A DNA stretch of 14,813 nt from UBA9732 sp003456855 (GCA_946626785.1 CAMOUY010000055.1:1-14813), one strand, 5' to 3'. Positions 1 to 7,095 are shown, counted from the stretch's first letter. The notes: a model not told the origin generated them from the sequence alone. A program made the numbers and translations.

Positions 1-754
1 CTGCAGGAAGTCCGATTACCAGTGTCTTCTTCAGCATGATCCTGTTGAACTTGATGTCTCTGAATACCAGCTTGCAGGCGTCGTCCCTTCGCTTGAGGGA
101 CACCATTACCATCACAAGTGATATCAGCTGGGCCAGGACTGTGGCGTAGGCAGCTCCGGCGACACCCATGCGGAAGGCACCGACGAACAGGAAGTCCAGA
201 GCTATGTTTGAGAGGCATCCGACAATCAGGAAGTAAAGAGGTCTCTTGCTATCTCCGAAGGCTCTGAAGATACCGGCTCCTATGTTGTACATTACAACTA
301 TGATGGAGCCTGCAAAGTAGATGTGCATGTACTGGCTTGCCAGAGGAAAGATGTCCTCAGGGGTTTTTGTAACTATAAGAAGAGGGTCGCTTGTGAAGTA
401 TCCGACCACTGAAATGATCAGACCACCCCATATTGCTATTGCCCAGGCATTGTGGATTGACTTGTGTACAAGGTCCTCGTTCCTGGCTCCGTAGTAATGG
501 GAGATGATGACCGTTGCACCTGAGGCGACTCCAGTGAAGAAGCCTATGACAAGGTTTATGGCCGTGGCGGTTCCACCACCTACCGCAGCAAGTGCCTCCT
601 TGCCTAGGAGCTTGCCTACTATGATTGCATCAGCCGTGTTGTAGAGGGTCTGGAAGAGCGTTCCAAGCAGAATGGGGAAGAAGAACTTGAGGATCTGCTT
701 CCAGATAACGCCTTCCGTTATTCCATGGTCTGCAATTGCTCTGGATGTAGTCAT
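1..754 (-). CDS. MATE-family multidrug/cation antiporter, N-terminal part (runs off the window)
   Basis: The minus-strand frame is open from an ATG at 754 to the window edge, giving the first 251 residues of a protein whose family is usually about 450 long. After a short polar N-terminus it has the MATE signature region around residues 25-65 (FFFPILLGTLFQTLYNTADA, then IIVGKLLG and AAVGGG). Successive hydrophobic helices lie near 24-45, 62-84, 103-122, 146-163, 174-193 and 198-219. MATE proteins export drugs or metabolites across the inner membrane in exchange for Na+ or H+; the substrate cannot be read from sequence. An in-frame stop lies seven codons above the ATG; a TTG at 772 is the only alternative start. 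An AGGAG sits immediately before the ATG, which is unusually close. It is divergent from queH. Family assignment is secure. Confidence 0.93.
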   Translation of the reverse strand, partial: MTTSRAIADHGITEGVIWKQILKFFFPILLGTLFQTLYNTADAIIVGKLLGKEALAAVGGGTATAINLVIGFFTGVASGATVIISHYYGARNEDLVHKSIHNAWAIAIWGGLIISVVGYFTSDPLLIVTKTPEDIFPLASQYMHIYFAGSIIVVMYNIGAGIFRAFGDSKRPLYFLIVGCLSNIALDFLFVGAFRMGVAGAAYATVLAQLISLVMVMVSLKRRDDACKLVFRDIKFNRIMLKKTLVIGLPA

Positions 755-878
755 CTCCTGATTCTCCCGCAAGGCTTGTTGTCAAGTCTAATTGAGTATG
801 CTTCTTTTTAGTGAGCGTGGGAAGAGCAAACCAGTCATATATTTGAAAGTGATGGTGGTTTAAAAATTGAATATCAAG

Positions 879-884
879 TATATT
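879..884 (+). promoter_or_regulatory. Candidate -10 element of queH
   Basis: TATATT lies exactly six bases before the ATG at 891, so initiation seven bases after the hexamer would start the mRNA on the start codon. There is no convincing -35 at 16-18 bases upstream and no Shine-Dalgarno before the ATG. This is a pattern call only. Confidence 0.3.
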
Positions 885-890
885 CTAGTT

Positions 891-1439
891 ATGTGCAAGA
901 AAATTCTGGTCCATTGCTGCTGCGGCCCATGTGCAACAAGCAGCATACAGAGACTGATAGATGAAGGCTATGATCCCGTCCTTTGCTACGGGAACAGCAA
1001 TATATGGCCGAAGCAGGAGAACGATCTCAGATACGAGAACCTGCTGAAGGTTGCTGAGCATTTCGGCGGGCTTCCTGTCATAAGGCAGGAGTACGACCAT
1101 GAGGCCTGGCTTGAGTTCGTGAAGGGGCTCGAGAGCGAGCCTGAGCATGGCAAGCGTTGCCCAAAGTGCTTTGAGTTCAACCTGAGGGCCGCATACGAAG
1201 AGGCTAAGAGGCTGGGCATAGACTGCTTCACAACCACATTGACTGTCAGCAAGTACAAGAACAGCAAGGTGATTTTCCAGGTCGGGTCCCAGTTCGACAC
1301 ATTCGAGCAGATAGATTTCAAGAAGAAGGATGGGTTCGCGAAGAGCTGCAGCATGGCCAAGGAGCTTGGTCTTTACAGACAGCAGTATTGTGGTTGCGAA
1401 TTCACAATGAATGAGGGGGTAGTTGAAGAAGATGCCTAA
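891..1439 (+). CDS. queH: Epoxyqueuosine reductase QueH
   Basis: QueH carries out the last step of queuosine synthesis, reducing epoxyqueuosine to queuosine in the wobble position of GUN-anticodon tRNAs; it replaces the cobalamin-dependent QueG in many anaerobes. The 182-residue protein has the family's N-terminal HCCCGPC (C9-C11, C14), a SNIWPKQEND segment like the usual PNI-P-E motif, RCPKCFEFNL (C90, C93) and the C-terminal YCGC (C167, C169). These cysteines are expected to bind a 4Fe-4S cluster and form the redox disulfide. A TTG at 867 in the same frame would add eight residues, but ATG 891 gives the standard start just before the Cys motif. No Shine-Dalgarno is visible. It overlaps the next gene by eight bases, so the two are probably co-transcribed. 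Confidence 0.92.
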   Translation: MCKKILVHCCCGPCATSSIQRLIDEGYDPVLCYGNSNIWPKQENDLRYENLLKVAEHFGGLPVIRQEYDHEAWLEFVKGLESEPEHGKRCPKCFEFNLRAAYEEAKRLGIDCFTTTLTVSKYKNSKVIFQVGSQFDTFEQIDFKKKDGFAKSCSMAKELGLYRQQYCGCEFTMNEGVVEEDA

Positions 1440-2667
1440 CGTACAGCAGAAGAAGTTCAACAGCGGAGCCTTGGTGGCTTTGGGATTCGTAGTTTTGATG
1501 ATTCTGGTCATGCTTACCAAGCTTGACCTTTGGATAAAGGCCGTCATAGATGTGGCCATTGCACTACTGTTTGTCTTCATAAGACGTGGATATCTTTACT
1601 TCTATAGGGGAGCAGTTCTCTTTAAGAAAGGCAAAACTGAGAAGGTGTGGCCTGTCATGGAGAAGGCTCTGAAGGCAGGAGTCGACCACGAGAGAAGAAC
1701 AATGATCGGTTCCGCCTACATCCAGCAGGGTGATGCAAAGAGGGGAGTCGAGATTCTCGAGTCCGTCATGTCCAACCCGAAGGCCGGGGATTTCCGCAAC
1801 ACCGCAACAGTGACTTGCTCCATGGGTTACTGGAGACTGAACCAGCAGGAGAAGGCCATCCAGGTCCTTGAAGATCTGAAGGAGACCGGCTACAGGAATG
1901 ACAACCTGGACATAAACCTTGAGACCTACCTCCTTGAGAGAGGCGAGCTCAAGAAGGCCAAGCAGGCCATTGCAGAGGGAAGGAAGAACAACACAGAGAA
2001 CAACGGGCTTCTGGACAACAGAGGCTGGTACTACATCCAGATGGGCAACTGGGACAAGGCCAGGGAGGTCTATGACGAGCTCATTGATGACAGGAACGCA
2101 AAGTTCCCTGAGGCCTATCTGCACGGAGCCCAGGTCAGCATCCACGAGGGCGACATCAGCCAGGCCATAGACAGACTTGGATGGGGAACCTCAAAGAGAT
2201 TCTCTGCAACATGCCTTACAAGCAAGGCTTATATAGAGCATCTCATGATGGGACTTGAGAACCCTGCCACAAGGGATGAGTTCGCAAAGGCCATCGATGC
2301 CGCCGCAACTGAGGTCTCCTGTTCCAAGGAGTTCAAGGGCTATGATCTTGCAAAGCCTTTCGAGGATGATGCAGAGGGCGTGATCATGCCTCAGGAGAAA
2401 CCTGCCTATACACCAACTTCGACTACAACAAAGGCTTCAGAGTCTGACAAGGATTTTGAAATCACAAGTAATGATTCAACAGGGGACATCAACACTGATG
2501 TGGATGATGACGACAGAGAACCGAATACGGATCTTGATGAAGACGATATTGAGCTTGCTGCCGAATATGGTGACACCTCTGAAGAGGATGTTGAGGATGT
2601 CCCTATGACAGATGTCGATGACGATGATGACAGGGAGCCAAATACGGATCTTGATGAGGATGAGTGA
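1432..2667 (+). CDS. Membrane-anchored TPR-type protein with acidic repeat tail
   Basis: I recognise the architecture but not a named gene. The 411-residue product starts with two hydrophobic helices close together (about 11-28 and 33-50), then a helical TPR-like solenoid (about 60-290) with units such as GSAYIQQGDAKRGVEIL and NRGWYYIQMGNWDKAREVYDEL. A low-complexity acidic tail follows (about 310-411). The tail contains a duplicated block, TDVDDDDREPNTDLDEDD at 355-372 and a near copy at 393-411. TPR repeats normally scaffold protein complexes; here they should face the cytoplasm or periplasm next to the membrane. The start could be TTG 1423 (better spaced from AGGGGG at 1414-1419) or ATG 1432. 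It overlaps queH by eight bases and cls by one base, implying translational coupling. The function is unknown. Confidence 0.85.
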   Translation: MPNVQQKKFNSGALVALGFVVLMILVMLTKLDLWIKAVIDVAIALLFVFIRRGYLYFYRGAVLFKKGKTEKVWPVMEKALKAGVDHERRTMIGSAYIQQGDAKRGVEILESVMSNPKAGDFRNTATVTCSMGYWRLNQQEKAIQVLEDLKETGYRNDNLDINLETYLLERGELKKAKQAIAEGRKNNTENNGLLDNRGWYYIQMGNWDKAREVYDELIDDRNAKFPEAYLHGAQVSIHEGDISQAIDRLGWGTSKRFSATCLTSKAYIEHLMMGLENPATRDEFAKAIDAAATEVSCSKEFKGYDLAKPFEDDAEGVIMPQEKPAYTPTSTTTKASESDKDFEITSNDSTGDINTDVDDDDREPNTDLDEDDIELAAEYGDTSEEDVEDVPMTDVDDDDDREPNTDLDEDE

Positions 2668-4199
2668 TGCGTCGTTTTCTTAAACTGATCACGGGCAGAC
2701 TTTTCTGGACCTTCCTCTCGTTCTTCATTCAGATGGGGATGATTTTCTTCCTTCTGAGGTACGTGGAATCCAGATTCGGTCTCGCTCTTGTAAACAGTTT
2801 GATCGGAATACTCCTTTCACTGATGATCTTCTCCAGGGATGACGCCCCGGAGTACAGGCTTTCGTGGATTCTCCTGATAATGGTGGTGCCTGTCTTCGGC
2901 AGCGTGATGTACCTGATCTTCGGAAACAAGAAGAAGGGCATCGTCCAGGAGAAGAGGATGCGCCTCTATCACGAGATGAAGTCCACGCACATGATAGACG
3001 CCTTTCCGAAGTCAGTGGAGCCGGAAAGGAACCTCTCTCCGGACAATCTGAAGCTTGCGAGCTACATCAGCTCCCTCAGTGAGAGCCGTTTGTTTGGAAA
3101 CACAGACGTGAAGTACATGCCTCTTGGAGACGAATGTCTTTCCGTCATGCTTGAGGAGCTTGAGAAAGCTGAGCACTTCATTCTAATGGAGTACTTCATC
3201 TACCAGAAGGGTGTATTCTGGGATTCCGTGCTTGAGGTGCTGAGAAGGAAGGTCCTTGACGGAGTTGAGGTGCTTCTTATGTACGATGACATGGGTAGCA
3301 TCGGAACTCTTCCAAGAAATTACGACAAGACCCTCAGGCGTTATGGGATCAAGGCTGTGAAGTTCAATCCCGTCAGATTGAGACTGAATCCGAAACTCAA
3401 TTACAGAGACCACAGGAAGGTCTGCGTCATTGACGGCAATGTGGCAATCAGCGGTGGAATCAACATAGCTGACGAGTACATAAACAGGACAATCCGATTC
3501 GGGCACTGGAAGGACAACGCCTTCATACTGAGAGGGGACGGAGTCTGGAACTACACCTTCATGTTCCTGCAGCTCTGGACCTATTCCGCACCGAAGGATT
3601 TCCAGGTCACAGACTTCTCAAGCTACATGCCGACGATATCATGTCCTGGCAAGGGCTTTGTGCAGAGCTTCGGTGATAGCCCACTTGATGAGGTGACGGT
3701 GGCCGAGAACGCATACATGCACGTGATCAACATGGCCAAGCGCTATGTCTGGATCAGTACACCATATCTGATCCTTGACAGCTCCATGATCAACGCCTTG
3801 ATTATGACGGCCAAGAGCGGGGTGGACGTCAGGATAATCACACCTAGCATACCGGACAAGAAGATGGTCTATGCCATAACAAAGGCCAACTACAGACAGC
3901 TTCTTGCCAACGGAGTAAAGATCTACGAATACGTACCTGGATTCATCCATTCAAAGATGTTCCTGAGTGATGATGACGTGTCGATCGTAGGCACAACCAA
4001 CATGGACTACAGATCCTTCTTCCTGCATTTCGAGAGCGGATCCGTGTTCTATGGAGGCGACATGATAGGGGAGGTCAAGTCCGACTTCCTGGATACATTC
4101 AACCTTTGCCATGAGGTCACCTACAAGGAATTCCAATCAAGGTCCGTGGTGATGAAACTGTTTGCTGTTCTGTTCAAGATAGCGGCTCCATTGCTGTAG
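2667..4199 (+). CDS. cls: Cardiolipin synthase (phospholipase D superfamily)
   Basis: The 510-residue protein has two N-terminal membrane helices (about 10-28 and 33-53, followed by DDAPEYRLSWILLIMVVPVF), the arrangement of bacterial cardiolipin synthases. Two HKD catalytic motifs follow: HRKVCVID with H249, K251, D256, and HSKMFLSD with H428, K430, D435. Each is followed by the expected glycine-rich or GTTNMDYRS segment. The enzyme joins two phosphatidylglycerol molecules into cardiolipin and glycerol at the inner membrane. The length is close to the family norm of about 480-510. ATG 2667 overlaps the TPR gene stop by one base and has GAGGA six bases upstream; an adjacent GTG at 2664 is the other possible start. 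No terminator is seen between it and the next gene, but that gene has its own promoter. Confidence 0.93.
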   Translation: MRRFLKLITGRLFWTFLSFFIQMGMIFFLLRYVESRFGLALVNSLIGILLSLMIFSRDDAPEYRLSWILLIMVVPVFGSVMYLIFGNKKKGIVQEKRMRLYHEMKSTHMIDAFPKSVEPERNLSPDNLKLASYISSLSESRLFGNTDVKYMPLGDECLSVMLEELEKAEHFILMEYFIYQKGVFWDSVLEVLRRKVLDGVEVLLMYDDMGSIGTLPRNYDKTLRRYGIKAVKFNPVRLRLNPKLNYRDHRKVCVIDGNVAISGGINIADEYINRTIRFGHWKDNAFILRGDGVWNYTFMFLQLWTYSAPKDFQVTDFSSYMPTISCPGKGFVQSFGDSPLDEVTVAENAYMHVINMAKRYVWISTPYLILDSSMINALIMTAKSGVDVRIITPSIPDKKMVYAITKANYRQLLANGVKIYEYVPGFIHSKMFLSDDDVSIVGTTNMDYRSFFLHFESGSVFYGGDMIGEVKSDFLDTFNLCHEVTYKEFQSRSVVMKLFAVLFKIAAPLL

Positions 4200-4208
4200 C
4201 TTTGTTTA

Positions 4209-4249
4209 GTAACATCTTTCTTGATTCTGGTCTGGTTTAATGTTACATT
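4209..4249 (+). promoter_or_regulatory. trpR-like gene promoter flanked by an inverted repeat
   Basis: TTGATT (4221-4226) and TACATT (4244-4249) are separated by 17 bases and would start RNA near 4256, just ahead of the Shine-Dalgarno. A perfect seven-base inverted repeat, GTAACAT at 4209-4215 and ATGTTAC at 4240-4246, brackets the -35 and touches the -10, the position expected of an autoregulatory operator. The sites are pattern calls. Confidence 0.4.
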
Positions 4250-4269
4250 TGTTCTAATGGAGGACACCA

Positions 4270-4554
4270 ATGAACGACAATCTTTCTGAAATCATCGATA
4301 TTTTCTCGGAGACAACCGACAAAAGGGAGATGAGGAGACTGTTTGAAGATGTCTTCACAGAAGCTGAGCGCACAGATATAGCAAAGAGATGGTATATCTT
4401 CAAGGAACTCTACAAGGGAACCCCTCAGCGCAAGATCGCCAAGGAGATGGAGGTCAGCCTCTGCAAGATCACAAGAGGCTCAAAGACTCTCAAGAAGGAT
4501 GACTCCGTCATAAAGAAGGTTTTGTCCGACATGTATGACGAGAGTCACATCTGA
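4270..4554 (+). CDS. trpR: TrpR-family transcriptional repressor
   Basis: This 94-residue all-helical protein aligns by eye with E. coli TrpR across the core. FTEAERTDIAKRWYIFKELYKG matches the LTPDERE region, and QRKIAKEMEVSLCKITRGS matches the helix-turn-helix QRELKNELGAGIATITRGS. T30, R40 and R69 fall where TrpR has T44, R54 and R84, residues that hold the tryptophan corepressor, so it may sense tryptophan or a related ligand. Such proteins bind DNA as intertwined dimers. The N-terminal arm is shorter than in E. coli (108 residues). GGAGG at 4259-4263 supports ATG 4270. No trp genes lie nearby, so its targets are elsewhere or include its own promoter. YerC/YecD-like TrpR-superfamily proteins are the main alternative identity. 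Confidence 0.82.
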   Translation: MNDNLSEIIDIFSETTDKREMRRLFEDVFTEAERTDIAKRWYIFKELYKGTPQRKIAKEMEVSLCKITRGSKTLKKDDSVIKKVLSDMYDESHI

Positions 4555-4556
4555 TC

Positions 4557-4841
4557 TCAGAAATTGAAAAGATTGGCCAAAGCCTCTCTGGACTTCTGAG
4601 CCCTTTCATCCTCCTTCGAAGGGCCTAGGCTCTTGTCCGTCAATCTGAAGTAGTCACAGAAGTTCTGCTTGTCCTTGTCCCATACCGGTTCATCGATGGA
4701 TTCTCTGCATCCATAGTGTGAATCCGGGCTGTAGAAGGAGCAGCACCTGCAGGTGTGCAGGCTCTTGGCGCATTTTGGGCATTCCGAAGAATGATGTATC
4801 GGTGTTGAGACTTCAGTCCTGCAATAAGGGCATTTTGCCAT
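4557..4841 (-). CDS. Small Cys-rich zinc-ribbon protein of unknown function
   Basis: A 94-residue protein begins with a zinc ribbon (MAKCPYC, C4/C7, then C21/C24). A second Cys cluster follows, CRCCSFYSPDSHYGC (C31, C33, C34, C45), with EPVWDKDKQNFCDYF around 51-65 and a charged C-terminal helix. The block C-x-C-C..Y.P..H..C..E..V.DK...NFCDYF recurs in uncharacterised short bacterial proteins known to me, so it looks like a real family with a metal-binding role; the function is unknown. ATG 4841 is chosen because GAGGG lies six bases upstream; an upstream in-frame start at 4874 would overlap the HIT gene and lacks such a site. It is the last gene of the helicase-HIT operon. Its stop codon is two bases from the stop of the convergent TrpR gene. 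Confidence 0.82.
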   Translation of the reverse strand: MAKCPYCRTEVSTPIHHSSECPKCAKSLHTCRCCSFYSPDSHYGCRESIDEPVWDKDKQNFCDYFRLTDKSLGPSKEDERAQKSREALANLFNF

Positions 4842-4851
4842 TTTCAGACCC

Positions 4852-5256
4852 TCATTTGATTCTAAGACTGTCACCTATCTTCTGCATCTCACCATCGGCA
4901 TACTTGTCATGCTCCTGGAAGTGCTTGCGTCCGTCACCGTCGAATCTCGGGATGACATGGATGTGGAGGTGAGGAACCTCCTGACCGGAGGCAGGGTCAT
5001 TGTTGATGATGATGTTGGAACCCTGGTTTCCCAGAATCTCCCTCTGTCTGGCCTCGATCTTCTTGGCCACAAGAATCATGTGGGTAAGAATCTCGTCAGG
5101 GCAGGAGCCAACGTTTGGATAGGGCTCCCTTGCAATGACAAGGCAATGTCCTTTCTTGACAGGGTTGATGTCCATGATCACGAAGCAGAGCTCGTCCTCA
5201 TAGACCTTTGTGCTTGGAATCTGACCGGCTGCGATTTTTGTGAAAAGTGTTTCCAT
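4852..5256 (-). CDS. HIT-family nucleotide hydrolase/transferase
   Basis: The 134-residue protein has the typical HIT start (METLFTKIAAGQIPS) and the histidine triad H96-L-H98-I-H100-V in PHLHIHVIPRF. Known members cleave purine nucleoside phosphoramidates or other nucleotide conjugates; the middle histidine is the nucleophile. INPVKKGHCLVIARE (30-44) matches the conserved phosphate-binding strand region, and the length is normal. It lies 36 bases after the helicase gene on the same strand and ten bases before the zinc-ribbon gene. No Shine-Dalgarno is evident; a -10-like TATTCT ends seven bases before the ATG (see the promoter entry). Confidence 0.93.
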   Translation of the reverse strand: METLFTKIAAGQIPSTKVYEDELCFVIMDINPVKKGHCLVIAREPYPNVGSCPDEILTHMILVAKKIEARQREILGNQGSNIIINNDPASGQEVPHLHIHVIPRFDGDGRKHFQEHDKYADGEMQKIGDSLRIK

Positions 5257-5262
5257 GCTTAT

Positions 5263-5291
5263 AGAATACTACCTGTTCCTGGTTTTTCCAA
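5263..5291 (-). promoter_or_regulatory. Candidate promoter of the HIT gene
   Basis: On the minus strand TTGGAA (5291-5286) and TATTCT (5268-5263) are 17 bases apart, with six bases between the -10 and the ATG. This predicts a transcript that begins at the start codon. The gene may also be read from the helicase promoter. Both hexamers are 4/6 matches, so this is tentative. Confidence 0.3.
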
Positions 5292-5292
5292 G

Positions 5293-6810
5293 TTACTTGA
5301 ATCTGCTTGTGTTGGCCTTCTTCTTTGTCCTGGACGGTTTCTTCACTTCCTGCCTTGGTTTTTCTCTTCTCTTGTCGGCTTCCATTGGTCTGCGTCTGTC
5401 CCTTCTTGGTCTGAGCTCGAGCTTCGGTCTTCTCTCCGGTCTTTCCCTGTGGTCGAAGAGGTCTGTCACCGGCTGATAGCTTGAGAGGTCCACCATACGT
5501 CCATACTTGTCCGTGAGAAGTGCTGCGATGATGTTGGTTGTGTGGTGGGACTCGGCTAGGAGCTTCGCAAGTGAGAACATCGAATCCGGGCACTTGCCGT
5601 TCTCTGCGTCCTCAATCCTCTTCAGAAGGTCGTCCAGCAGGGACTTCTTCTTGACTGCGATGATGTCCTCGATTGTCGGGATTCTGCGCTTCTCTATGTC
5701 AGACTTTGCAATCTTCTTGATGAAGGCGAGCTTTCTGAACTCGCGTGGCGTGACGAAGGTCACTGCAAGGCCTTCCTTTCCTGCACGGCCTGTTCTTCCG
5801 ATTCTGTGGATGTAGGTCTCAGGCTCGTCAGGAAGACAGTAGTTGATGACATGTGTCAGCTCCGGGATGTCTATTCCTCTGGCTGCGACGTCGGTTGCAA
5901 CCAGGATGCTGATCCTGTGCTCCCTCATCCTGTGCACTATCAGCTCGCGCTGGGTCTGTGAGAGGTCGCCATGGAGAACCTCGGCGTTGTAGCCTGCAGA
6001 TATAAGTGAGGCCCCAATCTCGTCGCACTGGATCTTGGTCTTGCAGAAGACAAGGCCATAGAATTTGGGGTCCATCTCTATTGTTCTTCTGAGCGCCTCG
6101 AACTTGTCCTCTTCGTAGAGTTCGTAGAATATCTGCTTTGTCAGGCTGCTGGTCATGTCCTGTGTCTGTACCTTGATAAGCTCATAGTCCTTCATGAACT
6201 TTGATGCAAGTTTCAGAATAGGCTCTGGCATGGTGGCTGAGAAGCAGAGCATCTGTCTGTCCTCTGGCGTCTTTGAGAGTATGTTTTCAATATCCTCAAT
6301 GAAGCCCATATCCAGCATTTCATCTGCTTCATCAAGGACACAGACCTTCAATTCGTCAAGTTTGAGGGTCTCCCTTTCAATGTGGTCCTGTATCCTTCCT
6401 GGTGTTCCGACAACGATGTCCACACCGGTCTTGAGTGCCTTGAACTGGATGTTGTAGGAGGCACCTCCATAGATTGCACAGGCTCTGGCGTCACGTCCGA
6501 AGGCAAGGCTGCTTATCTCGTCGCACACCTGCATGCAAAGCTCCCTTGTGGGGACCAGAATCAGTGCCTTTGGATTGCCTGTTCTCTCCTTTCGGGGGAA
6601 GTTGTCCAGCATCTCAAGGATGGGAAGTGCGAAGGCCGCAGTCTTTCCCGTGCCTGTCTGTGCCTGGCCTATGAGATCGCCATGTCCGCTCAAAAGAACC
6701 GGAATGCATCTGCTCTGTATCTCTGTTGGTGTTTCGAAACCTTTTGCCTGAATGGCCTCCAAACTTTTCTCGGAGAGACCTAAATTTTTAAATTCTTGTA
6801 TGTTCTGCAT
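5293..6810 (-). CDS. deaD: DEAD-box ATP-dependent RNA helicase
   Basis: All core helicase motifs are present: Q motif GFETPTEIQ (24-32), Walker A AQTGTGKT (50-57), PTREL (87-91), TPGR (136-139), DEAD (160-163), SAT (191-193), then VFCKT, ATDVAARGID and HRIGRTGRAG. The C-terminal 70 residues are strongly basic (RERPERRPKLELRPRR and similar), an RNA-binding tail usual in CsdA/DeaD proteins that unwind structured RNA during ribosome assembly and cold growth. ATG 6810 starts with MQNIQEFKNLG, the normal family start, giving 505 residues; the frame stays open to 6939 but that AT-rich extension is unlike the family. No Shine-Dalgarno is visible. It is the first gene of an operon with the HIT and zinc-ribbon genes. 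Confidence 0.95.
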   Translation of the reverse strand: MQNIQEFKNLGLSEKSLEAIQAKGFETPTEIQSRCIPVLLSGHGDLIGQAQTGTGKTAAFALPILEMLDNFPRKERTGNPKALILVPTRELCMQVCDEISSLAFGRDARACAIYGGASYNIQFKALKTGVDIVVGTPGRIQDHIERETLKLDELKVCVLDEADEMLDMGFIEDIENILSKTPEDRQMLCFSATMPEPILKLASKFMKDYELIKVQTQDMTSSLTKQIFYELYEEDKFEALRRTIEMDPKFYGLVFCKTKIQCDEIGASLISAGYNAEVLHGDLSQTQRELIVHRMREHRISILVATDVAARGIDIPELTHVINYCLPDEPETYIHRIGRTGRAGKEGLAVTFVTPREFRKLAFIKKIAKSDIEKRRIPTIEDIIAVKKKSLLDDLLKRIEDAENGKCPDSMFSLAKLLAESHHTTNIIAALLTDKYGRMVDLSSYQPVTDLFDHRERPERRPKLELRPRRDRRRPMEADKRREKPRQEVKKPSRTKKKANTSRFK

Positions 6811-6997
6811 ATATAACGGGGAGAGCATAGCAGAAAAAGCAATTCGTGAATAGCTTAGAATCGATAATTGTCGAAAATTGACAAATTTTTCATCAAGGCT
6901 AATGGAGACACTAAAAAATAATTTTAGAAAACCACACAATTTGTAACACGTAGTGTTTTCAAGTTCTTTTGGATACTATAAATAGTGGCATTTGAAA

Positions 6998-7018
6998 ACA
7001 ACTAAAAATTTTAGTTGT
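6998..7018. promoter_or_regulatory. Perfect palindrome, probable operator
   Basis: ACAACTAAAA and TTTTAGTTGT are ten-base complementary arms around a single central A. The right arm overlaps the likely -35 (TTGTGG, 7015-7020) of the promoter for the zinc-ribbon/HTH gene, the position expected of a repressor site. A terminator is less likely because the stem is A/T-dominated and no gene ends nearby. Confidence 0.5.
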
Positions 7019-7042
7019 GGTTCTGTTCCCCAGTGCTATAGT
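7015..7042 (+). promoter_or_regulatory. Promoter of the zinc-ribbon/HTH gene (extended -10)
   Basis: TATAGT at 7037-7042 is preceded by TGC, giving an extended -10 (TGnTATAGT). A weak -35, TTGTGG at 7015-7020, is 16 bases upstream. The predicted RNA start near 7049 gives a leader of about 47 bases that carries a seven-base-pair hairpin (7052-7069). Confidence 0.5.
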
Positions 7043-7051
7043 CTTTCAATA

Positions 7052-7069
7052 GTCCCATGGGAATGGGAC
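7052..7069 (+). promoter_or_regulatory. Leader hairpin just upstream of the ribosome site
   Basis: GTCCCAT and ATGGGAC can pair perfectly around a GGGA loop. The hairpin lies at the very 5' end of the predicted transcript and 14 bases before the GGAGGG Shine-Dalgarno at 7084-7089. It could stabilise the mRNA or affect translation. Confidence 0.4.
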
Positions 7070-7095
7070 AGTAACTATGACCCGGAGGGAGTAAG

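Larger units (their letters stand above)
6811..7095. promoter_or_regulatory. AT-rich intergenic region with several dyads
   Basis: This 285-base gap between two divergent genes is clearly richer in A+T than its surroundings. It contains short dyads: TTGTC/GACAA near 6868-6886, AACAC/GTGTT at 6945-6957 and ACTAT/ATAGT near 6975-6986. It also holds a 21-base palindrome at 6998-7018 and a hairpin at 7052-7069. The helicase promoter and 5' leader must lie here, but I could not fix its hexamers. No coding sequence was seen. Confidence 0.55.

Noticed and set aside
885..1580. 231-codon minus-strand open frame opposite queH
   Set aside because: It is the complement of a well-supported gene, has no family-like motif or ribosome site, and runs across the queH/TPR boundary.
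4909..5484. 191-codon plus-strand frame over the HIT and helicase genes
   Set aside because: Both minus-strand genes show full motif sets; the plus frame is a low-complexity hydrophobic shadow.
6811..6939. 43-residue N-terminal extension of the DEAD-box helicase
   Set aside because: AT-rich, not like family N-termini, which normally begin as at ATG 6810.
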